Made by a program: the position numbers and the translations under genes. A stretch of 22,362 nt of DNA from the NCBI GenBank assembly GCA_002483425.1, contig DLHW01000052.1, positions 394-22,755 of the forward strand, written 5' to 3'. This document shows, one piece after another, positions 1 to 8,700 of this stretch (position 1 is the stretch's first letter; each line of letters opens with the position of its first letter). A model generated the notes under the pieces. It had not been told where the DNA came from. It did no database searches and was given only the letters and a program-made list of their open reading frames with translations. Source of the DNA: Methylococcaceae bacterium UBA7658 (lineage in GTDB: Bacteria; Pseudomonadota; Gammaproteobacteria; Methylococcales; Methylomonadaceae).

Positions 1-116
1 CCGAGCCGATAAAACAATTATTTAGTTGCTTTTCAATGTCTGCTTTTAATTAACAGGGCAGACTTAAAGTAACTAAATATGACTAATTTTACCTTTTCGA
101 GGGGATGGGCAAAAAT

Positions 117-160
117 AGCCTATATGAGGCTAAAAACACCGGCAGAAACCGGGTGGTTTT
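117..160 (-). terminator. Tandem terminator-like hairpins after mutL
   Basis: Read on the minus strand, just past the mutL stop, there are two successive hairpins. The first (160 to 132) pairs CCACCCGG with CCGGTG around a 6-nt loop, with one bulged C, flanked by A- and T-runs. The second (131 to 117) has 5-bp arms AGCCT/AGGCT and a 5-nt loop, and is followed by ATTTTT. Both have the stem plus U-tract form of intrinsic terminators. The stems are short or imperfect, so this is a moderate call. Nothing else is recognisable in bases 1-212; no gene reaches in from the left edge. Confidence 0.5.
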
Positions 161-212
161 AGGTTAACCATCTAAAAGTTAAACCATTAACGCCTGTTTC
201 GCCCCCTAATTT

Positions 213-2000
213 TTACTGTCCGCGTAGAAAAAACTTATCCAAATCGCGGGTAGTCAATTCTACCCAGGTAGGTCTGCCGTGATTGCATTGCCCGCTCCGT
301 TCGGTTTTCTCCATGTCTCTAAGCAAGGCATTCATCTCGTCGATGGTGAGTTTACGGTGCGCCCTGACCGCGCTATGACATGCGATCGTCGCCAGCAACT
401 CATTGTTGTGATTTTCTAACCGGTGACTGAAACCATGCTGGTTAATATCAGCCAATATGTCTCTTATAAGCGCTTCGCTATCCGTTTGACCCAATAAAGC
501 CGGCACCGCCCGGACGAGGACCATTTCCGGTCCTGAGCGCGCCACATCGAAACCTAATTCAGAAAAAAAATCACCAGATTCCTCAACCACTCCGGCCTCT
601 GCCGGACTCACCGCCAGTTTAATCGGCAATAACAAAGGTTGGCTGGGAATCCTGCCCTGGCTGGTTTGCGCTTTTAACCGCTCGTAAACAATTCTTTCAT
701 GAGCGGCGTGGGCATCGACCAGAATCAAGCCGTTCCGGGTTTCGGACAAGATATAGACACTGTGTAAATGAGCGACGGCATAACCTAGGGGCGGAAACGG
801 CGTCTCTAGCGGGTTAACGGGTTCCTGATTAGCCGACGGATTAGAATAAAGTCTACCGTAGGCTTGAATGGTTTCTTCTACCTGGAAAGGCAGCAGCGAT
901 TGCGAGGCGGAGTAGCCTTTATACGTCGGTTCCATTTTGCTTTGCGGATCGTGTCCGCTAGTTATATCCGGTCCGGCAGGCTCGACTATCCGATGCGCCG
1001 GTCGAATCTGAGCAATCGCCCGGTGCAAAGCAGAAAACAAGAAATCATGCACCAACCGGCCTTCCCTAAATCTGACCTCCAATTTGGCCGGGTGGGCATT
1101 GACGTCGACCAGCATAGGTTCCAATGTCAGGTATAACACAAACACGGGATGCCTTCCGTGAAACAACACGTCTTGAAAAGCTTGTTTAACGGCGTGGGCA
1201 ATCAATTTATCGCGCACTAAACGACCGTTGACATAAAAAAACTGCATGTCTTGCTGGCTTCTTGAAAAGACCGGTAAACCGACCCACCCGGTTAAGTGCA
1301 AACCGGATGCCGCCACATCGACGGAGATTGAGTTTTCCAGAAAAGCCGAGCCTAATATGCAGGCAACCCGCTGTTGCTGTCCGGTTTCAGAATTGGCTTG
1401 GCGGAGCCGGAAAACTTCTTTTTGATTATGCGTCAATAAGAATTCAATATCGAACCGGCTTAAAGCCATTCGTTGCAGCACTGTTAAGATATGATCGAAC
1501 TCGGTTTTTTCGGTTTTCAGGAATTTTCGCCGGGCCGGCGTGTTGTAGAACAAATCCCGCACTTCGACTGTAGTCCCTTTCGGATGCGAATCCGGTTTCG
1601 GCTCGAAATCCCGTTCGGAGCCGTCGGCTTCAAGCCGCCACGCGCAATCGGACCCGGCAGTGCGGGAAATTAACAGCAGCCGGGAAACCGAACTGATGCT
1701 GGGTAACGCTTCGCCGCGAAATCCCATTGTGCCGACTCGCTCTAAATCGCCGAGCGAAGCAATTTTGCTGGTCGCATGGCGCGATAAAGCCAACCCTAAA
1801 TCGTCCTTAATAATGCCGCAACCGTCGTCCCTGATTCGAATACGCCGGATTCCGCCCTGTTCGATGTCGACATTAATGGTTGTTGCGCCCGCGTCGAAAC
1901 AATTTTCAACCAATTCCTTGACTACCGACGACGGTCTTTCCACGACTTCACCGGCCGCTATCTGATTGATAAGCTGAGCCGGAAGTATCTGAACACGCAT
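213..2000 (-). CDS. mutL: DNA mismatch repair protein MutL
   Basis: MutL couples mismatch recognition by MutS to strand incision and excision. The N-terminus is a GHKL ATPase: NQIAAGEVVERP, then VKELVEN with the catalytic Glu, DDGCGI, and RHATSKI followed by GFRGEAL. The transducer domain has FYNTPARRKFL and VDVNAHPAKLEVRF. The C-terminal dimerisation domain keeps ACHSAVRA, CNHGRP and a near-consensus metal motif DAHAAHERIVYE (681-716). The start at 2000 gives 595 aa and matches the family N-terminus (MRVQILPAQL). An in-frame ATG at 2027 adds nine residues and has a weak AAAGG nine bases upstream, so it cannot be excluded. The gene diverges from folB. Identity is near certain; only the start is open. 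Confidence 0.97.
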   Translation of the reverse strand: MRVQILPAQLINQIAAGEVVERPSSVVKELVENCFDAGATTINVDIEQGGIRRIRIRDDGCGIIKDDLGLALSRHATSKIASLGDLERVGTMGFRGEALPSISSVSRLLLISRTAGSDCAWRLEADGSERDFEPKPDSHPKGTTVEVRDLFYNTPARRKFLKTEKTEFDHILTVLQRMALSRFDIEFLLTHNQKEVFRLRQANSETGQQQRVACILGSAFLENSISVDVAASGLHLTGWVGLPVFSRSQQDMQFFYVNGRLVRDKLIAHAVKQAFQDVLFHGRHPVFVLYLTLEPMLVDVNAHPAKLEVRFREGRLVHDFLFSALHRAIAQIRPAHRIVEPAGPDITSGHDPQSKMEPTYKGYSASQSLLPFQVEETIQAYGRLYSNPSANQEPVNPLETPFPPLGYAVAHLHSVYILSETRNGLILVDAHAAHERIVYERLKAQTSQGRIPSQPLLLPIKLAVSPAEAGVVEESGDFFSELGFDVARSGPEMVLVRAVPALLGQTDSEALIRDILADINQHGFSHRLENHNNELLATIACHSAVRAHRKLTIDEMNALLRDMEKTERSGQCNHGRPTWVELTTRDLDKFFLRGQ

Positions 2001-2121
2001 AGCTAAACCGGAATGTAAATTGCGCATTTTATACGACCTTTACAGTACCTGGGTAGCGCATTCCTATCCTTAACCCAACGGCAAACCTGTTCAAATCCAC
2101 TTAGCGTCGATGCACAAAGCC

Positions 2122-2150
2122 TTGTAAGCCGGAGATATTTATCCGATACT
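2122..2150 (+). promoter_or_regulatory. Candidate sigma-70 promoter for folB-folK
   Basis: In the 180-bp gap between the divergent mutL and folB, TTGTAA (2122-2127) and GATACT (2145-2150) are separated by exactly 17 nt. Each matches four of six consensus positions. It would put the transcript start about 30 nt before the folB ATG. This is a by-eye pattern match and could be chance. Confidence 0.3.
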
Positions 2151-2183
2151 ACTATTTTAATTGTCTCCAAATTTTAATAATCG

Positions 2184-2543
2184 ATGGATATTATTTTCTT
2201 CGGCGGCCTGAAAATAGATACCCTGATCGGTATATACGATTGGGAACGTCAGCAAAGGCAAACCGTCATACTGGATATTGAGATGGCGCACGATATTCGA
2301 AAAGCGGCCGAAACCGACGATATCCGGTTTGCGCTGGATTACAAGACGGTGTCTGATCGTGTGATCGAATTTGTCGGCAACAGCAGTTTTTTTTTGGTAG
2401 AACGCTTGATTTCTGAAATTGCCGAATTAATTCGGAACGAATTTAATGTGCCGTGGGTAAAAATTACTTTGAATAAAAAAGGCGCGATCGGGACCGGCGT
2501 CGATGTAGGCATAACCATCGAACGCGGGCAAAAAACCGGATGA
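2184..2543 (+). CDS. folB: Dihydroneopterin aldolase FolB
   Basis: FolB cleaves 7,8-dihydroneopterin to 6-hydroxymethyl-7,8-dihydropterin and glycolaldehyde in cytosolic folate synthesis. At 119 aa it is the normal family length and aligns by eye along its whole length with E. coli FolB: the start MDIIFFGGL, then IGIYDWE with the pterin-site Glu21, LDYKTV near 51-56, VERLISEIAEL, and LNKKGAIG with the catalytic Lys near residue 98. The ATG at 2184 lacks a clear Shine-Dalgarno sequence but gives the canonical N-terminus. Its TGA overlaps the folK ATG by four bases (ATGA), implying translational coupling. FolB enzymes often also epimerise dihydroneopterin; that cannot be read here. Confidence 0.95.
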   Translation: MDIIFFGGLKIDTLIGIYDWERQQRQTVILDIEMAHDIRKAAETDDIRFALDYKTVSDRVIEFVGNSSFFLVERLISEIAELIRNEFNVPWVKITLNKKGAIGTGVDVGITIERGQKTG

Positions 2544-3025
2544 CGCGCGGTTATATCAGCGTCGGCAGCAATATCGAACGAGAACACCATATCGCGGCGG
2601 GATTAAAAGCGCTGGAACAACTATTCGGCGGTTTAATTGTTTCGAGCGTTTACGAATCGGCTCCGGTCGGCTTTTCCGGCGACCCTTTTTATAATTTGGT
2701 TGCCGGTTTCGATTCAACCTCGGATGTCTTTACGGTTGCAAAACAACTAAGAGACTTAGAATTCGCCCATGGCCGTCCGGTCGAAAGCCGAAAACTTTCA
2801 TCCCGGACACTCGACCTCGATTTGCTTTTGTACGGCGATTTGATAATCGATAACGGTAATCTCAAACTGCCGCGCGATGATATCGAATGTTATGCTTTTG
2901 TTCTTGAGCCACTGGCCGAACTCGCGCCCGAGTCGATCCATCCCGTGCTTAAAATACGCTACGCCGACTTATGGCGGCAAATGCCTAAACATGATCTTCG
3001 ACAATCGAGAATAAGATCCTTATAA
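2540..3025 (+). CDS. folK: 6-hydroxymethyl-dihydropterin pyrophosphokinase FolK
   Basis: FolK transfers pyrophosphate from ATP to 6-hydroxymethyl-dihydropterin, the step after FolB and before dihydropteroate synthase. It is 161 aa, the usual single-domain HPPK size. Visible signatures are YISVGSN near residues 5-11, VSSVYESAPVG near 34-44, DPFYNLVAGF, and the family signature SRTLDLDLLLYGD (88-100) with the two Mg-binding aspartates D92 and D94, followed by LPRDDIECYAFVLEPL. The start overlaps the folB stop. The TAA lies inside a perfect 16-bp palindrome. No folP or folE is adjacent. Confidence 0.95.
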   Translation: MTRGYISVGSNIEREHHIAAGLKALEQLFGGLIVSSVYESAPVGFSGDPFYNLVAGFDSTSDVFTVAKQLRDLEFAHGRPVESRKLSSRTLDLDLLLYGDLIIDNGNLKLPRDDIECYAFVLEPLAELAPESIHPVLKIRYADLWRQMPKHDLRQSRIRSL

Positions 3026-3136
3026 GCTTATAAGACTACCGTTACCTGTCTATTTATTTGCTTCGCCTGTTAATAACGGTAAATTAACCCGGAATCAGGA
3101 CTCAATAAGACTAAAAAACTCCAAAAGGACCCTGCC

Positions 3137-3220
3137 ATGCTATTTATAACCATGCCCGCCCGCCCTCAATCGAACTCCCGCTTAACGCAATCCGTCGTTT
3201 CGGTAAATAGTAACGGATAA
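3137..3220 (+). CDS. Possible 27-aa leader peptide before the flavoprotein
   Basis: A short open frame encodes 27 residues beginning MLFITMPARP. It has a good Shine-Dalgarno (AAGGA, seven bases before the ATG), better than that of the next gene, and its TAA lies eight bases before the flavoprotein ATG. That layout suits a leader or translational-coupling peptide. It contains no run of one amino acid that would suggest classical attenuation. Short frames with a chance ribosome site are common, so this is tentative. Confidence 0.3.
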   Translation: MLFITMPARPQSNSRLTQSVVSVNSNG

Positions 3221-3228
3221 AACCGGCG

Positions 3229-4206
3229 ATGAAATCATCGGACAATGGCTTAACGGTTGCGATTATAGGCGGCGGTGCAGCCGGCATGTCCTGTGCCTTG
3301 TGGTTAAAACATCTCGGTTTGACGCCGGTTATTATCGACCGGAACGACCGGCTCGGCGGACAATTACTGGGTATACAACGAATCAACCGTTGGGTATTGG
3401 GTGCAATCGATAAAACCGGAGTTGAACTCGCCGGATGTTATGCCCGCCACATTCACAGGGAAGCCGTTACGGTCTTGCGCCGGAGCCGGTTAATATCGGC
3501 CTCAAGCAATCCGGAAAGTTTCAATTTGATGATCGAAACAAACGGTGCTCCGTGTGCTTTAACGGTACGGGCGCTTGTAATCGCAACCGGTATAAGACCT
3601 GCCGGAATAGAAATTTTCTCCGGCGTCCCCGGATTCGAGCCGCTGTACCGGGCTAAACGGATTTTCTTTTTTCCGTTAGACCACCTTGATGAAACGGTTA
3701 GCTTAACCGGCAAAACTGTTGCCGTAATCGGGGGCGGCAATAATGCTTTCTTTACGGCAATCGACGCCGCAACAACCGGAGCGAACGTCTATTTATTAAT
3801 CCGCTCCCGCCCTAAAGCTCGAATGGCGGTGCAAAATCAAGTGCAAGAATTAACCGTTCAAGGCCGTATCACGCAACTTCAGGGTTTCCGGACCACCGGC
3901 TTTGAGTATAAGGATGAAAAAATTACCATTATTTTGCACGACGATAACCAACAGCAACGGCGAATTGAAGTAGATACCGTTTTTGTGCGCACGGGTTTTA
4001 CACCGAATAGCGATTTTTTAGACGATTTCGAGGTCTTTTCAGGACTCGCTAAAGAGAACGGTTATATCGAAACACAACCCGGTCAGCGCGCCTCGGTACC
4101 CTGGGTTTATGCCATAGGAGACGTCGCCAACAGCAAACATCAATCGGTTGTTGGCGCTATCGCCGAAGGCGCCATTGCCGCACAAGATTTGGCCGAACGG
4201 ATTTGA
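3229..4206 (+). CDS. Thioredoxin-reductase-like FAD/NAD(P) oxidoreductase without CxxC
   Basis: This is a 325-aa two-dinucleotide-binding-domain flavoprotein. FAD site: VAIIGGGAAGM (10-20), an acidic residue ending strand 2 (VIIDRND), and the C-terminal FAD motif YAIGDVAN. NAD(P) site: VAVIGGGNNAFF (164-175) with a following LIRSRPKAR whose arginines suit NADPH. Length and order match low-molecular-weight thioredoxin reductases, but the inserted NAD(P) domain has no CxxC where the redox disulfide should be (about 135-150); the region is YRAKRIFFFPL. It is therefore unlikely to reduce thioredoxin; ferredoxin/flavodoxin-NADP reductase or another small-molecule reductase is more plausible. The next gene starts two bases after its stop, so the two are surely co-transcribed. 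Substrate unknown. Confidence 0.85.
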   Translation: MKSSDNGLTVAIIGGGAAGMSCALWLKHLGLTPVIIDRNDRLGGQLLGIQRINRWVLGAIDKTGVELAGCYARHIHREAVTVLRRSRLISASSNPESFNLMIETNGAPCALTVRALVIATGIRPAGIEIFSGVPGFEPLYRAKRIFFFPLDHLDETVSLTGKTVAVIGGGNNAFFTAIDAATTGANVYLLIRSRPKARMAVQNQVQELTVQGRITQLQGFRTTGFEYKDEKITIILHDDNQQQRRIEVDTVFVRTGFTPNSDFLDDFEVFSGLAKENGYIETQPGQRASVPWVYAIGDVANSKHQSVVGAIAEGAIAAQDLAERI

Positions 4207-4208
4207 AG

Positions 4209-5192
4209 ATGAAAACCGGACAGTCAAATAATCCGCAGCCTTCTCCCTTGGTATGGGTTGTGGATAGCGCTTATACCGGAGAACTGCACGCTCGCATCGG
4301 TGTGGCGGAACGGCTAGGGTTCGGTTACGAAATTATACCGGCGCCAAACGGCGACGGCTGCGCGTATACACAAATCTTGGAAAGGAAGTACGCACGGCAA
4401 TGTAACGGCTGGCAACCGCCTGTAGTTATTATCAGCGGTACCGGTGAAGAAACCACAGCGCAAATCGCCGATTTAAGGAATGTGTTCCATGAGCGTTTGT
4501 TGAATGTGTACCTGGCTTCAATTTTGCCGGAAATTCCGCATCCGCGCCTCGGCGAGTACGATTTGATCGCCTCTCCGCAATTGGAAGGCAATAACATCAT
4601 AACCTTAACTGGCGTACCCCACCCGTTAACGCATGCGCGGCTAGCGGAAGCATCGAAGCAGTATGCTGCTTTCTTTAATACCTTGACTAAACCAGTCATC
4701 GGACTATTAGTAGGCGGTAATACCCGCTACTGCAACGGCTTTGACGAAAACCATGCCCAACGCCTGGCAGTCCGGATCGCTGACATTGGTAAAGCTCAGG
4801 CCGCCTGTATCGTGGCGACAAACAGTCGAAGGACGCCCGAAAGCGCTTTAAACACGTTACTGGCAGGTTTGGCAAAGGTTCCTTATTATTTTTTCGATTG
4901 GCGAGAATCCGGAAAAGATTTTTACTACGCCCTGCTCGCCCATGCCGATCTGTTTATCGTGACCGGCGATTCGTTATCGATGTGTTCCGAAGCTGCATTT
5001 ACCGGCAAGCCTCTCCTAGTCGATCTCTGCAAAAAAGCTACGGAATGTTACCACCGGGAAATCGTCGGTAGACTAATAGATTACGGCGCCGCAAAATTGC
5101 TCACGGATCAATTCGAACCTTGGTCGTATTCGCCGCCGGATCCGGCGGAAGCTGTCGCCTCCGCAATTCTTCGAAGAATTCACGGTAATTAA
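4209..5192 (+). CDS. ELM1/GtrOC1-family putative glycosyltransferase
   Basis: This 327-aa protein resembles the Mito_fiss_Elm1 family (formerly DUF1022), bacterial proteins with a GT-B-like fold and unproven glycosyltransferase activity. Seen: N-terminal WVVDSAYTGE followed by VAERLG; YDLIASPQLEG with NNIITLTGVPH; LLVGGNTRY; IVATNSRRTPESA; and near the C-terminus VTGDSLSMCSEAAFTGKPL (TGDSLSM at 252-258). These are the landmarks of the family. There is no signal peptide, so it is probably cytosolic or peripheral at the inner membrane. The ATG at 4209 is preferred over an upstream in-frame TTG at 4203 that overlaps the flavoprotein stop. Any role in lipopolysaccharide or envelope glycan synthesis is inference from family reports. 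Confidence 0.85.
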   Translation: MKTGQSNNPQPSPLVWVVDSAYTGELHARIGVAERLGFGYEIIPAPNGDGCAYTQILERKYARQCNGWQPPVVIISGTGEETTAQIADLRNVFHERLLNVYLASILPEIPHPRLGEYDLIASPQLEGNNIITLTGVPHPLTHARLAEASKQYAAFFNTLTKPVIGLLVGGNTRYCNGFDENHAQRLAVRIADIGKAQAACIVATNSRRTPESALNTLLAGLAKVPYYFFDWRESGKDFYYALLAHADLFIVTGDSLSMCSEAAFTGKPLLVDLCKKATECYHREIVGRLIDYGAAKLLTDQFEPWSYSPPDPAEAVASAILRRIHGN

Positions 5193-5712
5193 CGGAATTG
5201 TTGACCCTTGTTTAAACTTATTCAGGTATCCAGGATTGGCTCAATGGATGACAAATAGCCAATTACTCACAGATTTGCCGGGACTAATTGGTTGAACCGT
5301 GACAAACCTGATATTCCTCTCAAACAAAAAATCTCTGCTTTTATGGAATTCGGTGTTTTTGTTACAACCGTGTTACCAAGACATGCAAGGTTAGCGAAAA
5401 ATCAGTCCTTGTCTTAGGGTATGCATACTAGGCATCTTTAAGATCACAAATCTTGTCCCCTGTATCTTAAGCCTTGTTAGAGTTTGAGATACGGCCGATA
5501 CACTTTCAAAACACAATTTTGATGAGCTTTGCGGACTCTATCCAGTTTTTAAACTACTATTCATGCCTTCCAGCTTTAGCTGGCGGTTTCTTAGTGAAGC
5601 TCAGAACAAATTGATTTCGCTCGTACCCAGCGGCGAGCGTGGTTCGACAAGCTTTTTATGCAAAATTATCCTAGGAAAAAGTTGCGAACCGTACTGATGC
5701 ATATTGGCAAGT
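5193..5712. other. 520-bp gene-free region with inverted repeats
   Basis: This lies between the convergent ELM1 and TPR-CHAT genes. I find no credible open frame, RNA gene or clean intrinsic terminator. Structures seen: alternative overlapping inverted repeats at 5235-5293; CCAGC-TTTA-GCTGG at 5570-5583; and CGCTCG/CGAGCG arms (5618-5623, 5634-5639), followed by TGGTTCGACAAGCT. That last string resembles one arm of dispersed palindromic intergenic repeats found in many gammaproteobacteria. The second arm is missing, so any relationship is only a guess. Confidence 0.5.
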
Positions 5713-8700
5713 TTAATCTTTACCGATCATCACAAATCCCGCCCAGTAGAATGGGTCTTTGTAGCGTTCATGCTGCCGGAATTCGGCTTGGGTTTCTTGG
5801 ATAGCTTGTTGCGGCGGTTTGCCGTCCAAATAACGGTTATAGAAACTTTTCATAAAGTCGGCGGTGGCTTGGTCATCCACTGTCCAAAGCGTGGATAACA
5901 CCGCTTTGGCGCCGGCTTCCTGAAAGGCGCGGGATAAGCTGTACACGCCCTCACCGTTTTTGACTTCGCCGTTGGCGGTATCACAAGCCGATAGCGTCAC
6001 CAAATCAGTGTCGGCCAAGTCTAGATTCAACACTTCCAGGGCGGTTAAAATGCCATCGCTACCATCGGCTTGCTTGATGCCGTTGATGCCCAAATTCGCG
6101 CCGGAAAACGCCAAGCCAGAGCGGGTAAGCGGGTTTTCAATGTTTTTTAAGGGTGCATTGCTTTGATCCATCCGGCGCATCAAGACGGCTGACAAATCTT
6201 GGCTCTCGGTTTTTTCGTCGTCCAAAAAGAAACCGTGCGTGGCCAGATGCAGAACTTTGGGCGAATGCACGGCGTTGATCGCCTGCTCGGTGGCTTGTTG
6301 TTTCAGGAAGAGCTGCGAGGGTGTTTTGGTTTTAGTGTGGAACAGCTTGTCGATTTGCTGGCCTTCAAGTAAAGTGCCAGGTAAAGGTTTAAGATATATT
6401 TCCTTAGACTCCCGATTAGCCGTATCTGTTACGTCCCTTTTAAGATTAGACATTCCGTAATCAGGAGAGGCAAAAATAACTGGCTTGCTCGGCTTACCAG
6501 TACGTGGCGGGGTCACGATATCTAGTGCAGAAGTTAGTGTTATCAATTCAGTTTGTTCCCCTAAGAAGCGCCCAGTTTCGTATTGCAACGCTTTGAATGG
6601 CAGTAAAATTAACTCGCCGTCAGGTACAATATAAACAGTCTTTTTATTAACCAAATAAGGAGACAAAGGTTGCCATAATGCGCTATACAGCTTTTGTGAA
6701 ATTTTTTTCAGATTTTCACTTCGAGAACCCAGATTGCTGTTAGAAGGTATAACGGCATTTTTAAATTCCTGAATAGCCTTTGAAATGGATGCCAATTCAC
6801 CAAGATAAACCATTTTAACGCCATTAGACTGATCGGCAATCAATGCAATAATTTGTTCTGTTTCGCTGTTTTTACGATTTTTAAAATCGTTTTCTTTAAA
6901 AATTAAGTAATCTATAAGAACTTCATTAGAGGAAAGTTTTGTAGTTAATAGTTCTGAAATATAATGCTTAATTGTTATTGGAGCTGTAGGGCTAAAAACT
7001 CCTAGTTTATTGACTGATTGTGATTCTGTATTGTTACCTGCTTTTAGCTCAGGTTCTAACTGTAATATTTGATCATTAATAATCTTAGCTTTATAGCGCA
7101 TAAAATTGCCAGAAACAAGCATATTAGAAATTTGAAATCTGAGATTTTTGAGGCGTTCATATTTTCGTGTTATTATTGGATTTTTATTTTGAGCAATTAA
7201 AGCACTAAATTCCTTTTCTTTCCGTAATAGCCAATTTTTAAAAGTTAGTGAAAATTCCAAGGCTTTTCCAGGAAAATTTCGCTTTTTATAATAGCTAACA
7301 AACATATTTCGCGTTGGTTGCCATTCTTGGAAAAAATTTTCTTGTTGGTCTCTAGCGGCATCTGCATACCCCTCAATTATCTTCATATTAGTAGACATTG
7401 CCCTTCGCATTACCTCATCAGCTTCGATATATCTATCTTGGCTAAGATAAATACGAGCCAAATCTTCTAGGTTGTCTTTGAGATCATATAAGTTCGCATC
7501 AGAATGCTCAAGGTCAATTGTATTCAATCTGCGTTTAGCAAATGATTCGGCTTGATCAAGTTTATTTTGGGCTAGCTTTATTTTCGTTAAGTCGCCTAAG
7601 CCTCTAATTTCACCTGAACTAGCCATATCTTTTTCTGTTTCATTTAAGTAACGTAATAAAAATGATTCAGCCTGATCATGCTTTCCTTGCGTAAAATACA
7701 ACCTAGCAATTTCAGATAGTATGGAGTTTTTAAAGGAAGTATCTTTATTATTATTTAACAATTTTAAATTTATAGCTATTGCTTGGTCATATTTAGTTTG
7801 TTTCTCATAACAATTAGCCAAGGCACCTAAAAAGTTTATGTCATTAACTGAATTTTTTTCTAATATTGCTATGCTACGCAAATATATAAGTTCAGCTTTG
7901 TTGTATTGACCTAATGTTTCATAAGCCTGAGCCAGATTAATCAAGCTGTAAGGAGCTAGACGTTGATGTTCTTTGCCAAAATATTTTTCTAATACTAACT
8001 GGCTACGCTGTAAATAAAGATCGCTTTTCACCAAATTTCCATATTCAGCAAAAAAAATACTTACTTGCAAAAGATATTCTGCGTATTGAACTGTGTTTTC
8101 TTCATTAGGATTTCTGCTAATAAAAGCTTTTTCTTTTATACTTGCGCTACGTTCTAAAATTGGTTCGGCTTTTTCAGGTTTTACTAAGCTTAAATAATAC
8201 TTAGCCAAATTATCTAAAGCATTTGAAACCTGATAATGTTCTTTACCTAAATTATTTTCGGTGATGGCTAAAACACGTAATAATAGAGGTTCTATTAATT
8301 CTATTTTGCTTTGTTCGTAATAAATGTTTGATAAATCGTTTAAAACAAAAATAATGCTCTGATCATCAAGATTATTATCTTCATCATTGAAAGCTATGAT
8401 ATGATTATAGATAGCTTCTGCTTTGTCATAGTTGTGCAAATTTTCAAATATCTTAGATAAGTTATATAAAATCGTCATCAACTCAGGATAATCCTGTTTA
8501 GGTGATTTATAATACTTAGCGAGTGCATTTTCAAAAATAGGTAAACTTTGCTTAAAAAAACTATTAGCTTGCTTATACTCATATTGAGAAAAATTACTAG
8601 CCAAATTATTAAGACTTATGCCGACTTGTAAGTGATTTTTACCAAATATTTTTTTTCTTATTGTTATACTTCTCTTTAATAGCGGCTCTGCAAGCTTATA

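Noticed and set aside
213..2000. Several plus-strand frames inside mutL (864-1136, 1262-1573, 1660-1965)
   Set aside because: They are antisense to an intact MutL and carry no recognisable domain or translation signal.
5618..5655. Insertion-sequence end or complete dispersed palindromic repeat
   Set aside because: Only one arm of a TTCGACAAGCT-type element is present; there is no transposase, no target duplication and no second copy in the window.
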